A DNA stretch of 64,000 bases from an uncultured Burkholderiales bacterium. Its GTDB lineage: Bacteria; Pseudomonadota; Gammaproteobacteria; Burkholderiales; Burkholderiaceae_C. Below are positions 16,503-25,158 of this stretch, piece by piece. The notes under the pieces are model-generated. The model did no database searches, was not told the DNA's origin, and was given only the letters and a program-made list of their open reading frames with translations. Position numbers and translations under genes: made by a program. Numbering within the stretch: position 1 is the stretch's first letter; each line of letters starts with the position of its first letter. Where the stretch lies: positions 1 through 64,000 of the forward strand of contig CAIJIT010000229.1 of NCBI GenBank assembly GCA_903820745.1, read 5' to 3'.

Positions 16503-16670
16503 ATGGCCAACAAAATAGTTACTGAAGCTGATCGCCGTGCCACTCCCCGGCCTGCAAGTCCTGTTGGCGTGACCGCCACCGCTGGCCATGGCCAGAAGCG
16601 CAGCCTTGAGCGCGGCGCCCATACCCGCAGCAAGAAGAACCCGGGCAAGCGCCCAAGCAAAGGCGGCTGA
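16503..16670 (+). CDS. Small basic protein of unknown function (55 residues)
   Basis: A short frame begins MANKIVTEADRRATPRPASP and ends in an Arg/Lys-rich tail (SLERGAHTRSKKNPGKRPSKGG). GGAG sits 7 nt before the ATG, and an intrinsic terminator follows the stop within 45 bp, so it looks like a real, independently transcribed gene. The composition (about a quarter Lys and Arg, no hydrophobic core) suggests a disordered nucleic-acid or ribosome-binding protein. I recognise no family. Confidence 0.6.
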   Translation: MANKIVTEADRRATPRPASPVGVTATAGHGQKRSLERGAHTRSKKNPGKRPSKGG

Positions 16671-16713
16671 TAGCCCGCTGGGCAGGCTGCTTGCCAGCCC
16701 TGCCCACATTGAC

Positions 16714-16750
16714 AACAGGTCCTCTCGTTTGAAAGGGCCTGTTTCTTTTT
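16714..16750 (+). terminator. Rho-independent terminator after the small basic protein gene
   Basis: A 10-bp stem (16714-16723 with 16734-16743, one G-U pair) with a 10-base loop is followed by TCTTTTT. It separates the small basic protein gene from the flavoprotein gene that starts directly behind. Confidence 0.75.
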
Positions 16751-16763
16751 GCCCGATGCAATC

Positions 16764-18431
16764 ATGCTGCGCCTGACCGAACTCCGTCTGCCGCTGAACC
16801 ATGGCGAGGAAGCCTTGCGCCCTGCTTTGCTGCAGCGCCTGGCCTTGGCGGACGCTGCGCTGCTGGGTTTCACGGTCTTCAAACGCAGCTACGACGCGCG
16901 CAAGAAATCGTCGGTTCAGCTGATCTATACGGTCGATTGCGAACTCGCCGACGAATCGGCGGCCTTGCTGCGCTGGGCTGGCGACCCTCATGTCCGGCCG
17001 ACGCCCGATATGAGCTACCGCTTTGCCGGCCATGCGAGTGCTGACTTTTATGCCGCGTCAAAGCCGCGCCCGCTGGTGATCGGCTTCGGACCTTGCGGCA
17101 TTTTTGCCGCCTTGATTCTGGCGCAGATGGGCTTGCGGCCGATCGTGCTCGAACGCGGCAAGGCAATGCGCGAGCGCACCAAGGACACTTGGGCGCTGTG
17201 GCGCCAGGGGCAGTTGGACCCCGAATCGAATGTGCAGTTCGGTGAAGGCGGCGCTGGCACTTTTTCGGACGGCAAGCTCTGGAGCCAGATCAGCGACCCG
17301 CGCCATCTGACGCGCAAGGTGCTGGACGAATTCGTCAAGGCCGGCGCCCCGGAAGAAATCCTCTTTGTCGCCAAGCCGCATATCGGCACTTTCCGCCTGG
17401 TCACCGTGGTCAGCCGGATGCGCGCTGAAATCGAAGCGCTGGGTGGCGAGGTCCGTTTCGAGCAGCGTGTCAGCGATGTCCTGATCGAGGACGGCCCGGC
17501 CGGGAAATCCATTCGCGGCGTGACGCTGGCTTCGGGCGAGCAGATTGATGCCGACCATGTGATCCTGGCGCTCGGCCACAGCGCACGCGACACTTTTACG
17601 ATGCTGCACCAGCGCGGCGTCCGCATGGAAGCCAAGCCGTTTTCGATCGGCTACCGCATCGAGCATCCGCAAAGCCTGATCGATCGCGCCCGCTTCGGCC
17701 CGAATGCCGGCAACCCGATACTCGGCGCTGCCGATTACAAGCTGGTCCACCATGCGTCGAACGGCCGATCGGTCTACAGCTTTTGCATGTGTCCCGGCGG
17801 CACGGTGGTGGCAGCGACCTCGGAGGTCGAGCGGGTCGTCACCAACGGCATGAGCCAATATTCGCGCAATGAGCGCAACGCCAATGCCGGCATCGTCGTC
17901 GGCATTTCGCCCCAGGATTACCGGCAGGATGGCCGCCACGAAGGCCTGGTCAACCCGCTCGACGGCATGGCTTTCCAGCGCATCTGGGAGTCGCGCGCCT
18001 ACCAACTCGGCGAAGGCGGCTATCGCGCGCCGGGCGCGCTGGTCGGCGATTTCATCAAGCGCCAGCGCAGCAGCGCAATCGGTTCGGTCGAGCCTTCGTA
18101 CAAGCCCGGCATCACGCTGACCGATCTGGCTGAGCCGGGCCGCGGCAGCCTGCCCGACTATGCGCTCGATGCGATCCGCGAGGCGCTGCCAGCCTTCGAG
18201 CGCCAGATCAAGGGTTTTGCGATGCCCGACGCGGTGCTGACCGGCGTTGAAACGCGCACTTCATCGCCGCTGCGCATCAACCGCGGCAGGAATCTGCAAA
18301 GCGTCAATGTTGCCGGCCTCTATCCGGCAGGCGAAGGCGCCGGCTATGCGGGTGGCATCATGTCGGCCGGCGTTGACGGCATCGAGGTGGCCGAAGCGCT
18401 GGGCGCTGCGATGCTTGAACTGACTGCCTAG
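16764..18431 (+). CDS. FAD-dependent dehydrogenase of the COG2509 type
   Basis: 555 residues. An N-terminal extension of about 95 residues (VFKRSYDARKKSSVQLIYTVDCEL) precedes the Rossmann motif VIGFGPCGIFAALILAQMG. NVQFGEGGAGTFSDGKLWSQISD and the C-terminal NLQSVNVAGLYPAGEGAGYAGGIMSAGVDGIEVAEAL complete the pattern of this widespread but uncharacterised flavoprotein family, distantly related to BaiN/HI0933 proteins. The substrate is unknown. I took the ATG at 16764 over a TTG at 16749 that falls in the terminator tail. The 3' end overlaps the convergent gene by 4 bp. Confidence 0.88.
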   Translation: MLRLTELRLPLNHGEEALRPALLQRLALADAALLGFTVFKRSYDARKKSSVQLIYTVDCELADESAALLRWAGDPHVRPTPDMSYRFAGHASADFYAASKPRPLVIGFGPCGIFAALILAQMGLRPIVLERGKAMRERTKDTWALWRQGQLDPESNVQFGEGGAGTFSDGKLWSQISDPRHLTRKVLDEFVKAGAPEEILFVAKPHIGTFRLVTVVSRMRAEIEALGGEVRFEQRVSDVLIEDGPAGKSIRGVTLASGEQIDADHVILALGHSARDTFTMLHQRGVRMEAKPFSIGYRIEHPQSLIDRARFGPNAGNPILGAADYKLVHHASNGRSVYSFCMCPGGTVVAATSEVERVVTNGMSQYSRNERNANAGIVVGISPQDYRQDGRHEGLVNPLDGMAFQRIWESRAYQLGEGGYRAPGALVGDFIKRQRSSAIGSVEPSYKPGITLTDLAEPGRGSLPDYALDAIREALPAFERQIKGFAMPDAVLTGVETRTSSPLRINRGRNLQSVNVAGLYPAGEGAGYAGGIMSAGVDGIEVAEALGAAMLELTA

Positions 18432-19228
18432 CGCTGGCAGGCGCCGTCTTCTTCGCTGCACATCGCGTCCAGAAAAGCCGTATCCAGGGTCTGACCCGGC
18501 AGCAGCAATTCCTCGTTCGGCCAGCGCTTGAGCAGATTGCCATTGGCCACACCGACCCGATTGACCTGCTGGTAGGCGCGCCGATGCTGCATCGTGATGC
18601 CGGCGTTGGCGTTGGCAATCAAGCGGCTTTCACCCAGTTGCCAGGGCTCGAAATAGGCGTCGGCTGCCAGGTCAACCTGCCTGAAATATTCGCGCGCTGC
18701 TTCCGCCTCGAGGTTGCGCCGCACAGTGCGGGTGATCAGACCCTGCAATGGGTCGAGCAGCGCATCGTTGCCTTCGGCCTGGGCGGCGCAGTCGATGATG
18801 GCCTGGCTGCCGGCCAGCTCATCTGGCAGCATCCTGAGCATCGCTGCGACCACCTCGCGGTGCGGCGCCACTGCGGTGGCGACCGAGCGGGTCACGTTCT
18901 GGTAAGGGCAGCGGATTTCGACGAAACGGGGTTTTTGCGGTCCCGAGCAGCCGTCGTGGTGGTAATACTCGCCCTGGCTGAGCCGGCCTTTGCTCGAGCG
19001 GCCGCGCACATCGCGATAGCTCGGGTGACTGGTCGGCAGATTCAGGCAGACCACCAGACCAGTCGCATCGATCAGGTCGTAGAAGGCCTCGCGGCAGGTT
19101 GGTGCGAGCAGGACGTCGTGCAGGTAATCGCCCTGTTGGTCGGCCGCCAGACCGGCCAGCCCTTCAAATACCAGCACGAAGGGTTTGGGGCGGCGGACCA
19201 TCCAGCGTTGACCTCCAAAGTCGAACAT
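18428..19228 (-). CDS. Putative Fe(II)/2-oxoglutarate-dependent oxygenase-like protein
   Basis: 266 residues from MFDFGGQRWMV, which has AGGA 9 nt upstream; an upstream in-frame ATG (19285) gives 285 residues. GEYYHHDGCSGPQKPRF could supply an HxD pair (H90, D92). Near the C-terminus, SRLIANANAGITMQHRRAYQQVNRVGVANGNLLKRW resembles the distal His/Arg block (N..H.R...) of TauD/clavaminate-synthase-like enzymes, with H215 as third iron ligand. This is pattern matching only. No substrate clue comes from the neighbours. Confidence 0.45.
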   Translation of the reverse strand: MFDFGGQRWMVRRPKPFVLVFEGLAGLAADQQGDYLHDVLLAPTCREAFYDLIDATGLVVCLNLPTSHPSYRDVRGRSSKGRLSQGEYYHHDGCSGPQKPRFVEIRCPYQNVTRSVATAVAPHREVVAAMLRMLPDELAGSQAIIDCAAQAEGNDALLDPLQGLITRTVRRNLEAEAAREYFRQVDLAADAYFEPWQLGESRLIANANAGITMQHRRAYQQVNRVGVANGNLLKRWPNEELLLPGQTLDTAFLDAMCSEEDGACQR

Positions 19229-19442
19229 AACGCCGATTCCTGCCGGAAGCGCTGATTTTTCAGTTTGAACAAAAGAAACATTCATCTGCAGTCAGGGCAT
19301 GATCAAGGGCGGATTCGCGGGGCTTGCGCTTGTCAGCTTTTGGCCGAAAACCAGGGCTGTCCGCCTTTCGGAGATTCTGGTGTTTTGGCTCAGCTGAAAC
19401 AGTTTGCGCAATGCTGTCAAAGATGGATTGTCCCTCAACCCA

Positions 19443-20573
19443 ATGATCGACCAAGCGCTGCGATTTGCTGCGATCCAGCCGCGGGCCTCGCTGGAGGGTC
19501 CCAGGTTGCGCCGCTGCGTGACGCTGGCGCTGCTGCTGCATTTGCTGGTGATCATCTTGTTCGGCAGCGCGCCGGCTGGCATGGCGCTGCGCGGTGATGG
19601 CGTCTGGGGACGCTTGAGCGTCAGCCTGACCGGTGCCCAAACGCCCAGCAAGGTTCCCACAGCCAGCCTCGAGGCTTACAAGCGGCCGCAAGGAGAACTG
19701 CAGCGCCCTGGCGGATTGCCGCGCGAGGCCGAATTACCGCGCGCAATTGCGCCGCCGCAGGCCGCAGCTGCGGCAACTCCACTCGCGGCCTTGAACCCGG
19801 AAAATTCCGCGCAGCCCGGCGACACGGCTGCGCCAGTCTTGCCTACCATGCCCGAGTTGCCGCAGCCGACCGCGATGCCGGCAGCAGCCTTGCCAGCGCA
19901 GTCGACGCTGGCCCCGCCCACCGCGGCTTTGCGCCGCTTGTCGAGCGAATCGATCGGCCGGCCCAGGATTGAGCGCGCGGCCAAGTTGTCGGCAATCGGC
20001 GCGGCGGCCGAACAGGCGGTTCAGCCGATCAAGCCTGATTTGCCGGTGGCGGATGCCGCCAAGCCCATCGCGCCGATCACGCCGGCGCGCATCGTCACCC
20101 TGTCCGACATCGCCGCAACGCCAACATCGCGGCAAGAACCGGTGCAAGCCATGGCGCCAGCAGCAAGCGAGCCGGCGGTGGCCAAGCTTGAGCCGCTGCA
20201 ACCGTTGCAGCCTTTGGAGGGAAATACCCCGCCGCTCAGCCCAATCGGTAGCCTGGCCGGAACCACGCCGCATCTCCCAGGACCTGGGTCCGCCGAGGCC
20301 AAGCCAGCGCCCGATGCGGCGCCGCCGGTCGCAGCTGCGCCGTTGGCGCCAAGGCTGAATTTGAATCTGCCGCGCGGCGGCGAGACTTCGCGCGGGGCCT
20401 CGCATGGCTTGTTGCAGATGCTGCCGCGTCCACCCGAGCGGCCCTCCAGGCTGGCCGATGAAGTCGCCAAGGCCGCCAAGAAGGACTGTCGCCAGGCCTA
20501 CAGCGGCATGGGCTTGCTGGCGGTGGTGCCGCTGGTCGCCGGCGCAGTCAAGGGTGATGGCTGTAACTGGTAG
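19443..20573 (+). CDS. Proline/alanine-rich TonB-like single-pass membrane protein
   Basis: 376 residues. A short cytoplasmic N-terminus is followed by one membrane helix (CVTLALLLHLLVIILFG, about 22-40). A long low-complexity Pro/Ala-rich periplasmic stretch (about 60-330) leads to a compact C-terminus KAAKKDCRQAYSGMGLLAVVPLVAGAVKGDGCNW with two cysteines. The helix plus Pro-rich layout resembles TonB, but no TonB C-terminal domain is present. The function is unknown. It is a single gene, and no ribosome site is evident before the ATG at 19443. Confidence 0.6.
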   Translation: MIDQALRFAAIQPRASLEGPRLRRCVTLALLLHLLVIILFGSAPAGMALRGDGVWGRLSVSLTGAQTPSKVPTASLEAYKRPQGELQRPGGLPREAELPRAIAPPQAAAAATPLAALNPENSAQPGDTAAPVLPTMPELPQPTAMPAAALPAQSTLAPPTAALRRLSSESIGRPRIERAAKLSAIGAAAEQAVQPIKPDLPVADAAKPIAPITPARIVTLSDIAATPTSRQEPVQAMAPAASEPAVAKLEPLQPLQPLEGNTPPLSPIGSLAGTTPHLPGPGSAEAKPAPDAAPPVAAAPLAPRLNLNLPRGGETSRGASHGLLQMLPRPPERPSRLADEVAKAAKKDCRQAYSGMGLLAVVPLVAGAVKGDGCNW

Positions 20574-20660
20574 CCGGGTACATTCAAGCTCTAGTTCTTC
20601 TTGGCCAGCAAAAAACCGCGGCCTTGCTGCGGCCATGAAATTTTCATTCAAGGAAAACCG

Positions 20661-21293
20661 ATGATCACTCTGTATGACTACGGCATGGCGCCGAGCCCGC
20701 GCCGCGCGCGCATCCTGCTGGCCGAAAAGGGCATCAGCCATGCAACTGTCAGCGTCGACCTGACCCAGGCCGAACAGCTCGGCGCTGCCTACCGTGTGAT
20801 CAACCCGCTTTGCACGATCCCGGCGCTGCAGTTGGAAGACGGAGCGGTGTTGACCGATAACGCCGCTATCACCGCTTATCTGGAAGCGCGCTACCCCGAG
20901 CCGCCTTTGCTGGGCCGCACGCCGCTGGAGAAAGCCGAGATCGCCAGCTGGAACTGGCGCTGCGAATTCGACGGCCTGATGGCTGTTGCCGAAGCGCTGC
21001 GCAATGGCTCGCCAGCCATGAAAGGTCGGGCCTTGCCGGGGCCGGTCGACTATGCGCAAATTCCCGAACTGGCGCAACGTGGCCTCGATCGCGTCCAGCG
21101 CTTCTTCGATGCGATCGACACGCAGGTGGGGGATCGCGACAGCATCGCCAGCTGCGGCTTCAGCATCGCTGACATCACGGCCGTGGTGGTGGTCGACTTC
21201 GCGCGGGTTTTGCGCGTGCGGCCCGGTGAACAGCATCAGAACCTGAAGCGCTGGCGTGCCGCGATGGCGCTGCGACCGTCGATGGCGCTGTAA
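20661..21293 (+). CDS. Glutathione S-transferase family protein
   Basis: 210 residues. The thioredoxin-like N-terminal domain (MITLYDYGMAPSPRRARILLAEKG) has the GST motif S-P-x-x-R-R and the cis-proline segment CTIPALQLEDGAVLTDNAAITAYLE. An all-helical C-terminal domain follows, ending in a SIADITAVVVVDFARVL motif. It conjugates or reduces electrophiles using glutathione; the substrate is unknown. AAGGAAA sits just upstream of the ATG. Confidence 0.9.
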   Translation: MITLYDYGMAPSPRRARILLAEKGISHATVSVDLTQAEQLGAAYRVINPLCTIPALQLEDGAVLTDNAAITAYLEARYPEPPLLGRTPLEKAEIASWNWRCEFDGLMAVAEALRNGSPAMKGRALPGPVDYAQIPELAQRGLDRVQRFFDAIDTQVGDRDSIASCGFSIADITAVVVVDFARVLRVRPGEQHQNLKRWRAAMALRPSMAL

Positions 21294-21328
21294 CCGCGCA
21301 GTCCCCTCGATTTGCCCTGCCCGGCAGG

Positions 21329-21377
21329 CTGACAGGTCTATCGGATTTGATCTATATAATATCATTCGATAGTATTA
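21329..21377 (+). promoter_or_regulatory. Promoter and MarR-type operator for the marR-RND operon
   Basis: TATAAT at 21355-21360 is a perfect -10 box; CTGACA at 21329-21334 may be a -35 at long (20 bp) spacing. A near-palindrome, TAATATCATTCGATAGTATTA (21357-21377), overlaps the -10 and has a perfect TATC-N4-GATA core (21360-21371). A MarR dimer bound there would block RNA polymerase, fitting autorepression of the efflux operon. Confidence 0.55.
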
Positions 21378-21392
21378 ATTAAAAAATTCAAA

Positions 21393-21902
21393 TTGCTGAA
21401 TACCGGATCGATCGACCCTTTGCGCAATTTCGGCTTCCTGATCCGGGATCTGTCGCGCCTGTACGCGCGCAACTTCGAACGCCACTCGGTCGACCTTGGC
21501 CTGACGCTCGATCAATGCAAGGCGCTTTGCTATTTGCAGCGCAACCAAGGCATTTCACAGGTACGCCTGGCTTACCTGACCGACATCGATCCGATGACGC
21601 TCGGGCGCCTGCTCGAACGGATGGCGGCCGATGGCCTGATCGAACGTCGGCCTGACCCCAGCGACGGACGCGCACACCAACTGTTCCTGTTGAGCCAGGC
21701 CCGTCAGGTGCTGGAAGAAATCTGGCGCGTGTCAGATGATTCACGCGCTGAGTCGATGGCCGGCTTGTCGGGCGCCGAGCGCGAGCAGTTGCTGCTGCTG
21801 CTGCAGCGCCTGCATGTCAACCTCGATGAACTGATTCCCGGCGCTGCTGACCGTATCGGTGGCGCCTCCAAAAACAAAAAACTGCTGGTCGCGAAACAAT
21901 GA
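21393..21902 (+). CDS. MarR-family transcriptional regulator
   Basis: 169 residues. The winged helix is QVRLAYLTDIDPMTLGRLLERMAADGLIERRPDPSDGRAHQLFLL (about 63-110), with the DxRxxxL wing motif of MarR proteins. Helices on both sides form the dimer. It is the first gene before the RND efflux genes (50-bp gap), with an operator at its own promoter, so it is most likely their local repressor. The start is a TTG or CTG; no ATG is available upstream of the fold. Confidence 0.88.
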   Translation: MLNTGSIDPLRNFGFLIRDLSRLYARNFERHSVDLGLTLDQCKALCYLQRNQGISQVRLAYLTDIDPMTLGRLLERMAADGLIERRPDPSDGRAHQLFLLSQARQVLEEIWRVSDDSRAESMAGLSGAEREQLLLLLQRLHVNLDELIPGAADRIGGASKNKKLLVAKQ

Positions 21903-21951
21903 AATTGAATAGACCCTTCGATACCGCTTTGCCGCGGACCGGGAGCTCGAC

Positions 21952-24900
21952 TTGCTGGTAGGCATCGTCCGCATCGCGCTGCAGCGGCCCTATACCTTCG
22001 TGGTGATGGCTTTGCTGATGTTGATCATCGGCCCGCTGGCTGCGCTGCGCACGCCGACCGACATCTTCCCCGAGATCAGGATCCCGGTGATCTCGGTTGC
22101 CTGGCAATACACCGGCCTGTCGCCCGAGCAGATGTCGGGCCGCATCCTGATGCCCTATCAGCGCAGCCTGACGACGACAGTCAACGATATCGAACATATC
22201 GAGGCCAACTCTTACGCCGGCATCGGCATCGTCAAGATCTTCTTCCAGCCTGGCGTCAATGTTGCGGTGGCGAATGCGCAGGTCACCTCGATTTCGCAGA
22301 CGGTGGTCAAGCAGATGCCGCCCGGCATCACGCCGCCGCTGATCCTTAACTACAACGCATCGACCGTGCCGATCCTGCAGTTGGCCATGTCGGGCGCGGG
22401 GCTGTCCGAGCAGAATCTGTTCGACCTCGGAGTGAACCTGGTGCGCCCGCCGCTGGTGACGATTCCAGGAGCGGCGATTCCCTGGCCTTATGGCGGCAAG
22501 CAGCGGCAGGTGCAGATCGACCTCGACGTGCCAGCGATGCAGGCGCGCGGGCTCTCGGCGGTGGATGTGGCGAACGCGCTGGCGGCGCAGAACGTGCTGG
22601 TGCCGATCGGCACGCAAAAGATCGGCAGCCTTGAATATTCGCTGCGCTTGAACAATGCGCCGGTCGAGATCATCGGCCTGGCTGACCTGCCGATCAAGGT
22701 GGTCGGCGGCAACATGATTTATATCCGCGATGTGGCCAATGTGCATGACGGCAGTGCGCCGCAGACGAATATCGTCCATGTCGACGGCGCGCGTTCGGTG
22801 CTGATGTCGGTGCTGAAGAACGGGGCGACCTCGACGCTGGCGATCGTCGACGGCATCCGCACCAAACTTGGCGACATGAGGGATTCATGGCCCGAGCAGC
22901 TGACGGTGGTGCCGCTCAATGACCAGTCGATTTTTGTCCGCGCGGCGATCAGCGGCGTCGCGATCGAAGGCATCATCGCCGCGGCTTTGACCAGCTTGAT
23001 GATTCTGCTGTTTCTCGGAAGCTGGCGTTCGACCGTGATCATCGCGGTGTCGATCCCGCTGTCGATCTTCGGCTCGATCATCGGGCTGGCGGCGATCGGC
23101 GAGACGCTCAACATCATGACCCTGGGCGGCCTCGCGCTGGCGGTCGGAATTCTGGTCGACGATGCCACGGTGACGATTGAAAACATCAACTGGCACCTCG
23201 AACAGGGCAAGGATGTAGAAACCGCCATCATGGACGGTGCGAACCAGATCGTCACCCCGGCATTCGTCTCGCTGCTGTGCATCTGCATCGTCTTCGTGCC
23301 GATGTTCTTCCTGCAAGGTGTGGCGCGCTTCCTGTTCGTACCGATGGCCGAAGCGGTGATGTTCGCGGTCGCCTGCTCGTTCATGCTCTCGCGCACGCTG
23401 GTGCCGACGATGTCGAAATACCTGCTGCGCGCGCATGCAGCCCATACCGACATGCATGGCACCGAAGCGGCCCTGCCGCCGACCCGCAACCCGCTGGTGC
23501 ATTTCCAGCGCGCCTTCGAATTGCGCTTTGAACGCTTCCGCGATGGCTACCTTGACCTGCTCAAGCTGGCCTTGCGGCATCGGCCGGGCTTCGTGGTTGG
23601 CTTCATGGCTTTCGTGCTGGCGTCTTTTGCCTTGCTGCCATTCCTGGGCAGCAACTTCTTCCCCGCGGTCGACGGCGGCCAGATCCTGCTGCATGCCAGG
23701 GTGCCTTCCGGCACCAGGGTGGAGGAATCCGCAGTGCGCTTTGCCGCGATCGAGGACGCGATCCGTCGCGTCATTCCTGCCGATGAAATCAGCACCTTGG
23801 TCGACAACATCGGCCTGCCGCCGAGCAGCATCAACCTGACTTACAACAACACCGGCGTCGTCGGCACCCAGGATGGCGACATCCAGATTGCCTTGCGCAA
23901 GGACCATCTGCCGACCGCCGACTATGTGCGCGAGTTGCGCGAGTTGCTGCCGCGCGAATTCCCTGACACCGTCTTCTCCTTCCCGCCTGCCGACATTGTC
24001 AGCCAGATCCTGAATTTCGGTGCGCCAGCGCCGATCGACTTGCAGATTCGCGGCAACAACCTGAACGCCAATTTCGCCTATGCCAGCCAGTTGCTGAAGG
24101 CGATCAAGCGCATTCCTGGCGTCGCCGATGCGCGCATCCAGCAATCAAACCGGAACCCGGTGTTCGAGGTCAATGTCGATCGCACAAGGGCCCAGGATCT
24201 CGGTCTGACCGCACGCGATGTGACCAACAGCCTGGTGATCAACCTGGCCGGCAGCAACCAGGTGGCGCCGACCAACTGGCTCAATCCGGCCAACGGCGTG
24301 TCCTACCCGGTCGTGATGCAGACGCCGCAGTACCAGCTTGATTCGCTCAATGCCCTGGCGAACCTGCCGGTCAGCGGCAGCAGTGGCGGCGCGCCGCAGG
24401 TTCTGGGCGGCCTGGCAAGTTTTACCCGCAATAACGCCAACACCGTGCTCAGCCAGTACGACCTGCAGACCCTGGTGCAGATCAATGCGACCACGCAGGA
24501 CCGTGACCTCGGCGCAGTGGCCGACGAAATCCGCCGCGTCATCACCGAGACCGCGGCCGACGTGCCCAAGGGCTCGTCGGTGGTGCTGCTCGGCCAGGTG
24601 CGGACGATGGACCGGGCTTTTTCCGGGCTGTTGTTCGGCCTGCTCGGTGCGATCGTGCTGATCTATTTTCTGATCGTCGTGAACTTCCAGTCCTGGAGCG
24701 ATCCGTTCGTGATCATCTCGGCCTTGCCGGCAGCGCTGGCGGGAATCATCTGGATGCTGTTTGCAACGCATACAACGCTGTCGGTGCCGGCCTTGACCGG
24801 CGCCATCATGTGCATGGGTGTGGCCACCGCCAACAGCGTGCTGGTGATCAGCTTTGCGCGCGAGCGGCTCGAGCAACTCGGCAATGCGCTTGACGCCGCG

Positions 24901-25158
24901 ATCGATGCCGGCCTGGTGCGTTTCCGCCCGGTCTTGATGACGGCTCTGGCGATGATCATCGGCATGCTGCCGATGGCCCTGGGCCTGGGCGAGGGCGGCG
25001 AGCAGAATGCGCCGCTGGGCCGCGCAGTGATCGGTGGCCTGCTGCTTGCCACTGTCGCCACCCTGATGTTCGTACCGGTTGTTTTCAGTCTTGTGCACGC
25101 GCGGCATGGCAAACCTGCCCTGCCGGACGCTGCCATTGGAGTAAATCATGTCGCCTGA
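21952..25158 (+). CDS. RND efflux transporter, inner-membrane pump
   Basis: 1068 residues, twelve membrane helices and two large periplasmic loops. TM4 carries LALAVGILVDDATVTIENI with the paired acidic residues of the proton relay, and LRTPTDIFPEIRIPVISVAWQYTGLSPEQM is the usual beginning of the first loop. It would take up drugs or toxic organics from the periplasm and inner membrane, driven by protons. Unusually for a tripartite operon it precedes the adaptor gene. Start is TTG; the end overlaps the adaptor start by 11 bp. Confidence 0.93.
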   Translation: MLVGIVRIALQRPYTFVVMALLMLIIGPLAALRTPTDIFPEIRIPVISVAWQYTGLSPEQMSGRILMPYQRSLTTTVNDIEHIEANSYAGIGIVKIFFQPGVNVAVANAQVTSISQTVVKQMPPGITPPLILNYNASTVPILQLAMSGAGLSEQNLFDLGVNLVRPPLVTIPGAAIPWPYGGKQRQVQIDLDVPAMQARGLSAVDVANALAAQNVLVPIGTQKIGSLEYSLRLNNAPVEIIGLADLPIKVVGGNMIYIRDVANVHDGSAPQTNIVHVDGARSVLMSVLKNGATSTLAIVDGIRTKLGDMRDSWPEQLTVVPLNDQSIFVRAAISGVAIEGIIAAALTSLMILLFLGSWRSTVIIAVSIPLSIFGSIIGLAAIGETLNIMTLGGLALAVGILVDDATVTIENINWHLEQGKDVETAIMDGANQIVTPAFVSLLCICIVFVPMFFLQGVARFLFVPMAEAVMFAVACSFMLSRTLVPTMSKYLLRAHAAHTDMHGTEAALPPTRNPLVHFQRAFELRFERFRDGYLDLLKLALRHRPGFVVGFMAFVLASFALLPFLGSNFFPAVDGGQILLHARVPSGTRVEESAVRFAAIEDAIRRVIPADEISTLVDNIGLPPSSINLTYNNTGVVGTQDGDIQIALRKDHLPTADYVRELRELLPREFPDTVFSFPPADIVSQILNFGAPAPIDLQIRGNNLNANFAYASQLLKAIKRIPGVADARIQQSNRNPVFEVNVDRTRAQDLGLTARDVTNSLVINLAGSNQVAPTNWLNPANGVSYPVVMQTPQYQLDSLNALANLPVSGSSGGAPQVLGGLASFTRNNANTVLSQYDLQTLVQINATTQDRDLGAVADEIRRVITETAADVPKGSSVVLLGQVRTMDRAFSGLLFGLLGAIVLIYFLIVVNFQSWSDPFVIISALPAALAGIIWMLFATHTTLSVPALTGAIMCMGVATANSVLVISFARERLEQLGNALDAAIDAGLVRFRPVLMTALAMIIGMLPMALGLGEGGEQNAPLGRAVIGGLLLATVATLMFVPVVFSLVHARHGKPALPDAAIGVNHVA

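Noticed and set aside
20602-20635. Hairpin between the TonB-like gene and the GST gene, followed on the minus strand by six T residues
   Set aside because: On the plus strand it lacks a T-tract. On the minus strand it would look like a terminator, but no minus-strand gene ends there.
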